From positions 1 through 10,390 of the forward strand of contig SKZX01000044.1 in the NCBI GenBank assembly GCA_007127175.1: a DNA stretch of 10,390 nt, written 5' to 3'. Shown in pieces: positions 1 to 6,264 of this stretch; position 1 is the stretch's first letter; each line of letters begins with the position of its first letter. The DNA comes from Desulfobacterales bacterium. GTDB lineage: Bacteria; Desulfobacterota; Desulfobacteria; Desulfobacterales; Desulfosalsimonadaceae. Made by a program: the position numbers and the translations under genes. The notes beneath the pieces were generated by a model, which was not told where the DNA came from, searched no databases, and saw only the letters and a program-made list of their open reading frames with translations.

Positions 1-31
1 CCACCGGCTGTATTCTTTATCCCCTCCGGGG
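1..31 (-). repeat. Three-hairpin palindromic element, copy R1 (cut by window edge)
   Basis: Only the end of an inverted copy is present. Positions 1-7 are the right half of the central hairpin (its partner arm lies outside the window), and 21-31 form the small CCCC-TCC-GGGG hairpin. It matches copy R3 exactly over the shared stretch. The element type is defined from the complete copies at 256-338, 369-449 and 9167-9247. Confidence 0.8.
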
Positions 32-61
32 ATTTGTGGGGTCCCCCCAGGCACGAGATTT
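1..61. repeat. 61-bp perfect direct repeat, first unit (second unit 419-479)
   Basis: Positions 1-61 are identical base for base to 419-479 (offset 418), after which similarity falls to scattered matches up to the CCCC run near 74/492. The repeated unit includes the end of an inverted three-hairpin element plus about 30 bp of flanking sequence. Because the flank is also identical, this suggests a recent duplication or recombination of a whole repeat unit rather than two independent insertions. Confidence 0.85.
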
Positions 62-255
62 CAAGTCTGTCCCCTGGAGGTTCTGCAAATCCGACCCCGA
101 TACCGACCCCGACGCCGAAAAAAAAAGGCGGTGCTTTTCGGGTACAAGGGGATAACCCGGGGGGATAACCGGGAAAAAACCCCTTTATGACCCAATACCG
201 GGTGTTGCAGGCAACCCCCGATTCTGGCCATTCCCGATGGAAAGCCCCAAATTTT
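62..255. other. Non-coding stretch between repeats, low-complexity
   Basis: No credible gene is seen. It contains two copies of a 12-mer (CCGACCCCGATA at 91-102 and a one-to-two-base variant at 103-114), an A9 run at 118-126, and G-rich segments with the short repeat GGGGATAACC/GGGGGATAACC around 148-170. Short reading frames crossing it on either strand are rich in Pro, Gly and Arg, span the hairpins and resemble no family I know. It looks like degraded repeat material downstream of the pxp operon. Confidence 0.5.
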
Positions 256-338
256 GCCCCGGAGGGGCATATCATTATAGCCGGTGGTTTTAACCACCGG
301 TAAATGGGGGGATAAGAAAACCCGAGCCCTGAAGGGGC
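256..338 (+). repeat. Three-hairpin palindromic element, copy R2
   Basis: Three hairpins occur in a fixed order. GCCCC-GGA-GGGGC is at 256-268. A 9-bp perfect stem CCGGTGGTT/AACCACCGG with a 2-nt loop is at 281-300. GCCC-TGAAG-GGGC is at 326-338. The linkers TATAG before and TAAA after the central hairpin, and ACCCGA before the last one, are shared with copy R4. No coding capacity is visible. It resembles REP-type or other small palindromic dispersed repeats; the mobilising enzyme, if any, is not in the window. Confidence 0.8.
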
Positions 339-368
339 GATATTGGATGTGTGCCGTTGCCATATGCC

Positions 369-449
369 GTCCCTTCGGGACTCTGGGTTTTTTTTATGCC
401 CTGTACCGGTGGTTGAAACCACCGGCTGTATTCTTTATCCCCTCCGGGG
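369..449 (-). repeat. Three-hairpin palindromic element, copy R3 (inverted)
   Basis: This is the same element as R2 in reverse orientation. GTCCC-TTC-GGGAC is at 369-381, the central CCGGTGGTT/AACCACCGG stem is at 406-425, and CCCC-TCC-GGGG is at 439-449. R2 and R3 face each other across about 30 bp. In the last hairpin (369-381), changes on one arm are matched on the other relative to R2 (GTCCC/GGGAC instead of GCCC/GGGC), so the pairing is kept. A T8 run follows at about 389-396, so on the plus strand this part could act as a weak terminator. Confidence 0.8.
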
Positions 450-479
450 ATTTGTGGGGTCCCCCCAGGCACGAGATTT
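419..479. repeat. 61-bp perfect direct repeat, second unit
   Basis: Identical to positions 1-61. The unit begins inside the central hairpin of R3 and runs past its end into flanking sequence, ending 43 bp before the pxpC stop codon. The region 480-522 that follows shows only weak stems (AAGGGG/CCCCTT, 494-516) and no T-run on the minus strand, so no canonical intrinsic terminator for the pxp operon is visible here. Confidence 0.85.
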
Positions 480-522
480 TCAGTCCGTCCCCTAAGGGGT
501 TGCAAAAAGGCCCCTTCACGAA

Positions 523-1476
523 TCAGCCACCTCTTTCCGGTGTGAAAAAATGCCGGATGTCCGCCTCGCACTGGCGCCAATCGGCATAAATGCCGTGGGC
601 TTCATCAAGGGTTACCGGGTGAAAATAAATGCAGTCCCCCGGCCGGGCCTGGGCAACCTTGAAAAGGTCGGGCGTTATGACGGTAGCGATCTTCGCGTAC
701 CCGCCGATGGTCTGCTCCTTCATCAGGATAATGGGTTTTCCGTCGGGCGGCACCTGGACATTGCCGTGCATCGACGGCTCGGAAATGATGGATTTTGGCG
801 CCCCCGGATCGCGGGAAACTGCCGGGCCGTCCAGCCGGTACCCCATGCGGTTGGCCTTGTCCGTGACCGTATACGCATAGCTGAAAAAAAGGTCCATGCT
901 TTCTCTGAAATATTCATCCTGCGGCCCGGGAATGGCCCGGACGTGGATATCCGGTCCGTAGAGGGGAAACCAGGGCATATACCGCGGGTTTTCCAGAAGG
1001 GCTCCCGGCCCGCGTTCAAGAATGTCCCCCACCTGCAGTGGCCGCCCGTCAATTCCCCCGATCCGGCCGCTGACATACGTGGAAGCGCTTCCCATGACGT
1101 CCGGGACGGCAATGCCGCCGGTGACGGCAAGGTAGCCCCGGCACCCGCTTCCGGCCTGGCCGACAGCGATCCGGTCTCCCTGCTTAACCCGCACCGATCG
1201 CCAGGTCCGCACAGGCCGGCCGTTTACGGCGACGTCCATTTCGGCGCCGGCAAGGGCGATATCCGCATCGCTTAAGACGTCCAGTTCCGGACCGGTAAAG
1301 GTGATTTCAAGTGTGGGACGGTCTTCCGCATTGCCCACCAGAAGGTTGGCGGCAGCGTATGCAAAATCGTCCAGTGCGCCCGAGACGGGGACCCCCATGT
1401 GGACATATCCGAACCGCCCCCTGTCCTGGACGGTGGTGTAGGGGCCCGGGGCGCTGACGCGAAAGGTTTCGGTCAT
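523..1476 (-). CDS. pxpC: 5-oxoprolinase subunit PxpC (biotin-dependent carboxyltransferase-like, AHS2/KipA family)
   Basis: The 317-residue protein is full length for the AHS2/KipA family. Family stretches visible in order are TVQDRGRFGY (15-24), GVPVSGALDD (28-37), LAVTGG (116-121), a GSASTYVSGRIGG block (129-141), QVPPDGKPIIL (241-251) and IGGYAKIATVI (257-267). In established PxpABC biology it acts with PxpA and PxpB in the cytoplasm to hydrolyse 5-oxoproline to glutamate using ATP. The start is an ATG behind AAGGGGGG at 5 nt, and it overlaps the pxpB stop by four bases (ATGA), implying translational coupling. It is the last gene of the dctPQM-pxpABC operon. The older B. subtilis name KipA reflects an anti-sporulation-inhibitor role, which is unlikely here. 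Confidence 0.93.
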   Translation of the reverse strand: MTETFRVSAPGPYTTVQDRGRFGYVHMGVPVSGALDDFAYAAANLLVGNAEDRPTLEITFTGPELDVLSDADIALAGAEMDVAVNGRPVRTWRSVRVKQGDRIAVGQAGSGCRGYLAVTGGIAVPDVMGSASTYVSGRIGGIDGRPLQVGDILERGPGALLENPRYMPWFPLYGPDIHVRAIPGPQDEYFRESMDLFFSYAYTVTDKANRMGYRLDGPAVSRDPGAPKSIISEPSMHGNVQVPPDGKPIILMKEQTIGGYAKIATVITPDLFKVAQARPGDCIYFHPVTLDEAHGIYADWRQCEADIRHFFTPERGG

Positions 1477-2180
1477 TTTTGCCCCCCTTCTGCCATGCGC
1501 GTGTATTCCTCTGGCGATATGGCCTTGAAGCGGATGCTGTCGCCCGCCTGGTAGAGGAAGGGTTCCTTTCGCGCGGCGTCAAAAAGCTTCAGAGGCGTCC
1601 TGCCGATAATCCGCCATCCCCCGGGGCTGTCCAGGGGATAGGCCCCGGTCTGCGTCTCCGCGATGCCCACGGAGCCTGCAGCCACCAGGGTCCGCGGCGT
1701 TTCCATGCGCGGGGTGTGCAGCCGCGGGTCCAGCCCGCCCAGGTAGAAAAAACCCGGCGCGAACCCGATGGTGTAGATCCGGTATGGGTTTGCCGTGTGG
1801 ATGCGGACCACGTCGTGGGCGCTCAACCCGTTGTGCGTGGCGACAAATTCGATGTCGGGGCCGAATTCTCCCCCGTAGCACACGGGTATGTCCACCGTGC
1901 GCGGCTCGGGTATGACCGCTTCGCCCATTTGCGCTTCGAGGCGGCTTAAAATGCCGGAGATCTCATTGTACGATGTCTTCAAGGGGTCATAGACGATGCC
2001 GATGCTCCGGTAGGCGGGCAGGATCAGCTCGATCCCGTCGGGGGCGGCTTTCCTGAGCAGCTCGGTGATGGTGCGGACTTTTTCATTCACCGTTTCATCG
2101 ATGGCTTCGCCGTATTCCACCAGAAACGACCGGTCCCCGCTGATGCGGATGCGGGGGTGTGAAAAAGCCTTTCCGGTCAT
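1473..2180 (-). CDS. pxpB: 5-oxoprolinase subunit PxpB (AHS1/KipI family)
   Basis: The 235-residue protein is typical in length for the AHS1/KipI family. Recognisable family blocks are PVCYGGEFGPDI (99-110), IGFAPGFFYLGGLDP (138-152), GSVGIAETQTGAYP (169-182) and SPGGWRIIGRTP (185-196). It pairs with PxpC; the two resemble the halves of fused urea amidolyase-type proteins. Known function: subunit of cytoplasmic ATP-dependent 5-oxoprolinase. Its ATG overlaps the pxpA stop by four bases and its own stop overlaps the pxpC start in the same way, so the three subunits are translationally coupled. No strong separate ribosome binding site is seen; GCAGGGGCG lies rather far upstream, consistent with coupling. 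No truncation or odd substitution was noticed. Confidence 0.93.
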   Translation of the reverse strand: MTGKAFSHPRIRISGDRSFLVEYGEAIDETVNEKVRTITELLRKAAPDGIELILPAYRSIGIVYDPLKTSYNEISGILSRLEAQMGEAVIPEPRTVDIPVCYGGEFGPDIEFVATHNGLSAHDVVRIHTANPYRIYTIGFAPGFFYLGGLDPRLHTPRMETPRTLVAAGSVGIAETQTGAYPLDSPGGWRIIGRTPLKLFDAARKEPFLYQAGDSIRFKAISPEEYTRMAEGGQK

Positions 2181-3028
2181 GATGGTGTACGCCCCTGCCC
2201 GAGTGATAAAATTTGCGCCATGGGAATCACATTCAAACCGTTTTTCTGGAGTGCTTCACGGATGCTGCGGGCCAGGTCGACCGCTGCCGGGGTGTCCCCG
2301 TGAACGCACAGGGTGTCGGGCTCGAGTGTGAGCATGCTGCCGTCGGCGGCTTCGATCATGCCTTCGGCGGCCATCATGACGGCCCGCCTGGCGACCGTTT
2401 CAGGGTCCTTGATCACCGCCCCGAGGCTGGAGCGGGGTGCGAGCACCCCTTCCCCGGTGTAGGCCCTGTCGGGAAAGGCCTCGAATACGACGCGAATCCC
2501 TGCCTTTTTCGCGATTTCCCGGAAGCGGGGGGCGTTTTTTCCGGCCAGGCAGACCATGATCAGGTTATGGTCGATATCGGCGATGGCGCCGGCAATGGTC
2601 TCAACTATGGTTTCATCTTCGGCCGCCATGTTGTAGAGGCCCCCATGGGGTTTGACGTGCTGGAGCACAGCACCATGGGCCTTGCAGAAACCGAGGACCG
2701 CACCGACCTGGTAGATGACGTAGTTCCGTATTTCCTCGGGGCTGCATTCCATTTTCCGCCGGCCGAAGCCCATGAGGTCCGGAAAACCCGGGTGCGCCCC
2801 CACCCCGACCCCGTTTTCGGCCGCCAGGCGGACCGTCCGGCTCAGCACCAGGGGGTCTCCGGCGTGAAACCCGCAGGCGATATTGGCGGACGTGATGTGG
2901 GCGATCACCTCCCGGTCCATCCCGATGGTGTAGGCACCGAAGCTTTCCCCCATATCACAGTTGATGTCTATGGTTTTTTCTGTGATTTTCTTTGTGGTTT
3001 TCTCTGCGGCTTTCCCTGTGGCGTTCAT
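2177..3028 (-). CDS. pxpA: 5-oxoprolinase subunit PxpA (LamB/YcsF family)
   Basis: The 283-residue LamB/YcsF protein is expected to be the substrate-ring-opening partner of PxpBC in 5-oxoproline hydrolysis. Family signatures are DINCDMGESFGAY (21-33), NIACGFHAGDP (49-59), GAHPGFPDLMGFGRR (77-91), HVKPHGGLYN (124-133, usually KPHGALYN), DRAYTGEG (187-194) and CVHGDTPAAV (241-250). The start at 3028 is chosen because AAAGGT lies upstream and the dctM stop is 19 bp away. A longer reading from 3148 would overlap dctM by about 100 bp in another frame and add a Cys/Arg/Phe-rich segment foreign to the family. The family domain begins near residue 19. The preceding residues form a tetrapeptide repeat coded by a 12-bp tandem repeat, which is unusual. 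Confidence 0.93.
   Translation of the reverse strand: MNATGKAAEKTTKKITEKTIDINCDMGESFGAYTIGMDREVIAHITSANIACGFHAGDPLVLSRTVRLAAENGVGVGAHPGFPDLMGFGRRKMECSPEEIRNYVIYQVGAVLGFCKAHGAVLQHVKPHGGLYNMAAEDETIVETIAGAIADIDHNLIMVCLAGKNAPRFREIAKKAGIRVVFEAFPDRAYTGEGVLAPRSSLGAVIKDPETVARRAVMMAAEGMIEAADGSMLTLEPDTLCVHGDTPAAVDLARSIREALQKNGLNVIPMAQILSLGQGRTPS
2975..3022 (-). repeat. Four tandem 12-bp units inside the pxpA N-terminus
   Basis: Reading the coding strand, four in-frame degenerate 12-mers encode ATGK, AAEK, TTKK and ITEK directly before the conserved IDINCD start of the PxpA domain. All four units end in a lysine codon AAA, and three of four carry ACA (Thr) as second codon. Unit number could vary by slippage without breaking the frame. 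Confidence 0.75.
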
Positions 3029-3047
3029 TGATGCAGTACCTTTCGTA

Positions 3048-4343
3048 TTACATGAGATTGGGCAAAAACAGCACAAACCCCGGAAAAATCGTGACAAGCG
3101 CGGTGGCTGCGCACAACAGGAGAAAAAACGGGAGCGCGGCCCGCGCAATGGTCAGGATGTCCTCGTTGGTCAGCCCGGATATGACAAACAGGTTGAACCC
3201 CACCGGCGGGGTGATCTGGGCCAGCTCGATCATCAGGATGAGGTAGATGCCGAACCAAATGGGGTCGAACCCGACAAAGGTGACCAGCGGCAGGAATATG
3301 GGGGTGGTCATGACGATCATGGAAAAACCGTCCAGCAGGCAGCCCAGGACCAGGTAGACCAGTGTCAGGATGATGATGAGCATGTATGGTGAAAGCCCCA
3401 TCTCCGCCACGAACATGGTGAGCTGCCGGGTTACGCCAAGAAATCCGATGGCCACGGAAAAATACCCCGCCCCCATCACAATGAGCATGATCATGGCCGA
3501 TGTCTTGATGGCCCCCTTGATGCTGGCCATGAATACGGCCGGGTTCATGCTCCCGGTAAGTATTGCGAACAGCATGGCCCCGACCACCCCCACCACGCCC
3601 GCTTCCGTTGGGGTGGCCCACCCGGCGTAAAGGCTTCCCAGTACACCGCCGATGAGAATGGCGACCGGGGCGATATCCTTCAATCCTTTCAGCCGCTGCA
3701 TCCAGGTGTAGCGATCGGCCCTGGCCGGCGCCAGTTGCGGGTTGAAAAGGCAGCGGAGGAAAATGTAGCCGCTGAACAGGCCGGCGATCATGACGCCCGG
3801 AAGGATGCCCGCGATAAAAAGGCGGCCGATGCTGACATCGCCGATAATGCCGTACACCAGCATCATCATGCTCGGCGGGATCAGAAACCCCAAAGTGCCG
3901 GCCCCTGCAAGGGAGCCGATGGACAGCCGGTGCTGATACCCGCGCTCTTTGAGCTCGGGGACGGTTATTTTCCCGACAGTCGCGGTGGTCGCCGCGGACG
4001 ATCCGCTCACCGCGGCAAAGAAGGTGCAGGCAAAAATGTTGACATGGAGAAGCCTTCCCGGAACCCGGTCCATCCAGGGGGTCAGGCCGTTGAAAAGGTT
4101 TTGGGAAATACGGCTTCTGAAGAGGATTTCCCCCATCCATATGAACATGGGCAGCGCCATCATGGCGGACCCGTTGGTGTTGTTCCACACGGAATTGCTC
4201 AGCAGGCGGCCGATGGGCACTTCTGTAAAGATAAAAAGACTGCCTAACCCGACCAGAAAAAGGGATATGCCGATCCAGAGGCTTCCGCCCAGAAAAATGA
4301 CCATCAGGATAACGATGACGATGGAGATAGTTGCCAGGTCCAA
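3048..4343 (-). CDS. dctM: TRAP transporter large permease subunit (DctM)
   Basis: The 431-residue, very hydrophobic protein is the usual length for a TRAP large subunit, which forms the ion-coupled transport channel in the inner membrane. Family landmarks are SGSSAATTATVG (113-124), LGFLIPPS (151-158), ATPTEAG (243-249), LLDGFSMIVMTTPIFLP (336-352) and ELAQITPPVGFNLFVI (373-388). The start is TTG at 4341-4343, supported by AGGAG 7 nt upstream; the next in-frame ATG (residue 14) lies inside the first membrane segment. It follows dctQ by 59 bp and precedes pxpA by 19 bp. The adjacent pxpABC genes suggest a 5-oxoproline-like substrate. Known TRAP systems use a Na+ or H+ gradient rather than ATP. 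Confidence 0.95.
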   Translation of the reverse strand: MDLATISIVIVILMVIFLGGSLWIGISLFLVGLGSLFIFTEVPIGRLLSNSVWNNTNGSAMMALPMFIWMGEILFRSRISQNLFNGLTPWMDRVPGRLLHVNIFACTFFAAVSGSSAATTATVGKITVPELKERGYQHRLSIGSLAGAGTLGFLIPPSMMMLVYGIIGDVSIGRLFIAGILPGVMIAGLFSGYIFLRCLFNPQLAPARADRYTWMQRLKGLKDIAPVAILIGGVLGSLYAGWATPTEAGVVGVVGAMLFAILTGSMNPAVFMASIKGAIKTSAMIMLIVMGAGYFSVAIGFLGVTRQLTMFVAEMGLSPYMLIIILTLVYLVLGCLLDGFSMIVMTTPIFLPLVTFVGFDPIWFGIYLILMIELAQITPPVGFNLFVISGLTNEDILTIARAALPFFLLLCAATALVTIFPGFVLFLPNLM

Positions 4344-4402
4344 ACTGCTGCTCCTGTTTCAAGACGTTTTTTTGAGGTTTTTGTGCGATATCGAAAAGCG
4401 GG

Positions 4403-4951
4403 CTACCTGCCCTGGTCCGTGGCTTCTGTCATTATGCGGATGCCATTTGTGTCGTTTCGAAGAATACAGATGCATTTCAGGAATTCTCCAAGAAACTGCA
4501 ATGTCAGGATGGAAGCACCCACCGGCAGGAAAAATTTCGGAATGGCAAGGTAGGTGCGGGAAATCTGCATGGACCGCTGCCCACCGGTATAGGCGTCCCA
4601 GAAAAATATCGTGGTATAATAGGTCAGCACCAGGCAGAAGCAGAAACCGATGACGATGCAGGCCATGTCGAGGTACACCCGGGGCCGGCCGGTAATCAGC
4701 TTGTGAATAAATGTCATTCGAATGTGGCCGCGTTCCCGCAGGGTGTAGCCCAGGGCGCAGAAGGTCAGCATCGCCATCAGGTAGCCGGCATATTCCTCGG
4801 CAACGTAAGTGGTGCGGTTGAAAGCGCCCCGGTAGACAATTTCGGTGACGATAAGGCCGACACCGGCGCACATCATAAGGCCTGTAAGCAGGCCGCCCAG
4901 CCCGGAAATAAAATCGATTCCGTTGATAAGTTTTTTCATAACCCGGTTCAT
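4403..4951 (-). CDS. dctQ: TRAP transporter small permease subunit (DctQ)
   Basis: The 182-residue protein has about four membrane helices (roughly 14-38, 52-72, 92-118 and 133-160), standard for the DctQ subunit that supports DctM in the inner membrane. The family signature is AEEYAGYLMAMLTFCALGYTLRERGHIRM-like (51-79), best seen as EEYAGYL, then ALGYTLRERGHIRM. The ATG at 4951 has GGAG 8 nt upstream; the second Met (residue 5) has no ribosome binding site of its own. It lies 169 bp after dctP, with a strong hairpin in that gap, and 59 bp before dctM. Confidence 0.92.
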   Translation of the reverse strand: MNRVMKKLINGIDFISGLGGLLTGLMMCAGVGLIVTEIVYRGAFNRTTYVAEEYAGYLMAMLTFCALGYTLRERGHIRMTFIHKLITGRPRVYLDMACIVIGFCFCLVLTYYTTIFFWDAYTGGQRSMQISRTYLAIPKFFLPVGASILTLQFLGEFLKCICILRNDTNGIRIMTEATDQGR

Positions 4952-5077
4952 CTGCGTTTCTCCAGCGTCCTGGCGGTGCGGCTGTCATTCTGCCCTTACA
5001 CGGCGCCCGGTGTTTTGCGGTACTATCCGCCTTGCTGCATATTCGGCCAGGAGGCCTGATATATGTGCCGTTTTGAT

Positions 5078-5106
5078 CCCATGCCCCGTTACAACCGGGG
5101 CATGGG
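5078..5106. promoter_or_regulatory. Strong hairpin between dctP and dctQ
   Basis: An 11-bp perfect GC-rich stem (CCCATGCCCCG at 5078-5088 with its complement at 5096-5106) closes a 7-nt loop, 15 bp past the dctP stop. On the transcribed minus strand it is followed by ATCAAAAC rather than a T-run, so it is not a standard intrinsic terminator. A likely role, by analogy with hairpins after other binding-protein genes, is to protect the dctP message and raise binding-protein level over the membrane subunits. Confidence 0.7.
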
Positions 5107-5120
5107 GTGCAGGAAAGTTG

Positions 5121-6116
5121 CTACTGGCGTCCAACTTGCCTGAGAAACTCGTTCACGATTTCAAGTGCTTCCGGGGGTGCATCTTCAAGGTATTCCCGCC
5201 GGATGTCCGCGGTGATCTCTGTGAGCGCGTCCATGAGCTCATCGGACACGGGAATGGTCTCGATCCCGTTTTTATTGGAAATGGCTTCTTTTTCACGATC
5301 CAGTTCGGCGACTTTTTCCCACATGGCTGCTTCCATTTTTCTGCCGGCTTCAACGAGGGCTTTCTGGGTGTCCTCATCCAGGCGGTTGAAGGCCCTGAGG
5401 TTCACGTTGACCATGTTGGTGGCGATGGTGATGTTGAGCGGCTGATAGTAGTTGAGCACTTCCCAGAAGTTGGCATCCACGGCGGTCGGCGTGGATGTGA
5501 TAACCGAGTCGATCATCCGGGTCGCCAGGGCCGAATACACTTCGGCAAAAGGCAGGGCGTAGGGCGTGCCGCCGGTGGCCTCGACCACGAGCGCCCCGTT
5601 TTTATCGTAGGTTCGGGTTTTCAGGCCCCGCATGTCTTCCACGGACTGGATCTTTTTGGTGGTCCAGAGACCGGCGCCGGGCCAGGGGGAAATATAGAGA
5701 ATTTTCTGGTTCCATTTTTCAGCGACCTGGTCAAAATACGGCCGGGCGATGTCATTGAGAAGCCTGGCTTCCTCGAAATTGCGGCACAGGAAGGGCATGG
5801 TGACGACGCCGAAAATGTCTTCATCCCCGGCAACGCCGCTGATGAGCATGTCGGATACGGGCACAAGGTTGTCGCGCACAACGCCCAGCAGTTCAGGTCC
5901 TTTAAACCCAAGGGCGCCGCCGCTGCTGACAATGATATTCAGTTCACCCCCGGTCGTCTCTTTCACCATCGCGGCAAATTCTTCAAGGGCCTGGGTTTGA
6001 TGGTTTCCCGGCGGCCAGACGGAATTGGCGTTCCAGGTGGTGCGGGCCAAAGCCGGGGACGCGGCAAAAAACAGAAATACGACAAGAACGAGACAGGATA
6101 AAATCGTTTTTTTCAT
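5121..6116 (-). CDS. dctP: TRAP transporter substrate-binding protein (DctP family)
   Basis: The 331-residue periplasmic solute-binding protein begins with a classical signal peptide: MKK, a hydrophobic stretch to about residue 20, and likely cleavage after ALA at 24. No lipobox is present. The DctP fold is recognised by GLKTR (164-168), whose Arg168 is the expected carboxylate-binding arginine, by PFAEVYSALATRMIDSVITS (189-208), and by the end of the protein, rich in charged helices. The ATG has AAGGAG 7 nt upstream and a sigma70-like promoter at 6154-6182. It is first in the operon with dctQ, dctM and pxpABC. The ligand cannot be read from the sequence; operon context favours 5-oxoproline or a similar small carboxylate. 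Confidence 0.94.
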   Translation of the reverse strand: MKKTILSCLVLVVFLFFAASPALARTTWNANSVWPPGNHQTQALEEFAAMVKETTGGELNIIVSSGGALGFKGPELLGVVRDNLVPVSDMLISGVAGDEDIFGVVTMPFLCRNFEEARLLNDIARPYFDQVAEKWNQKILYISPWPGAGLWTTKKIQSVEDMRGLKTRTYDKNGALVVEATGGTPYALPFAEVYSALATRMIDSVITSTPTAVDANFWEVLNYYQPLNITIATNMVNVNLRAFNRLDEDTQKALVEAGRKMEAAMWEKVAELDREKEAISNKNGIETIPVSDELMDALTEITADIRREYLEDAPPEALEIVNEFLRQVGRQ

Positions 6117-6153
6117 TTTCTGGCTCCTTTGTTAGAATTAAAATCTACCCGCA

Positions 6154-6182
6154 ATGATAACATGCGGATAAAGGTGCGGCAA
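6154..6182 (-). promoter_or_regulatory. Predicted sigma70-type promoter of the dctPQM-pxpABC operon
   Basis: On the minus strand TTGCCG (6177-6182, 4 of 6 consensus bases) and TATCAT (6154-6159, 5 of 6) are separated by exactly 17 bp. The predicted transcript would have a leader of about 30 nt carrying the AAGGAG site at about 6124-6130. It lies just past the sat terminator, so the operon is probably transcribed on its own. Confidence 0.5.
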
Positions 6183-6194
6183 GTTATCGGGCTC

Positions 6195-6230
6195 AAAAAA
6201 AACCGCCCGGCAAATCGCCGGGCGGTTTTT
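6195..6230 (-). terminator. Intrinsic terminator after sat
   Basis: An 11-bp perfect stem (AACCGCCCGGC at 6201-6211, complement at 6217-6227) closes a 5-nt loop. On the minus strand it is followed by a T8 tract (A8 at 6195-6202 on the plus strand), about 35 bp after the sat stop. T5 on the other side means it might also work in the plus direction, but no plus-strand gene reads into it. Confidence 0.9.
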
Positions 6231-6264
6231 ATAAGGAGGGACGGACGTTTTTTACCGGGGATGT

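Noticed and set aside
1..479. CRISPR-like array
   Set aside because: The repeats alternate in orientation, are irregularly spaced, have diverged sequence and no cas genes or regular spacers.
3029..3148. Upstream extension of pxpA to an ATG at 3148
   Set aside because: It would overlap the 3' end of dctM by about 100 bp in another frame, adds a Cys/Arg/Phe-rich segment unlike the family, and the start at 3028 has its own AAAGGT site.
3025..4362. Minus-strand frame of 445 codons overlapping dctM
   Set aside because: Its translation is rich in His, Arg and Pro, a typical frame-shifted image of a GC-rich membrane protein gene; the dctM frame has all TRAP motifs.
5078..5106. Intrinsic terminator after dctP
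   Set aside because: The stem is strong, but the transcribed strand has no T-run after it and the operon continues in the same direction.
4845..6101. Plus-strand frame of 418 codons across dctP
   Set aside because: Antisense to dctP and the intergenic hairpin; no recognisable domain and no ribosome binding site.
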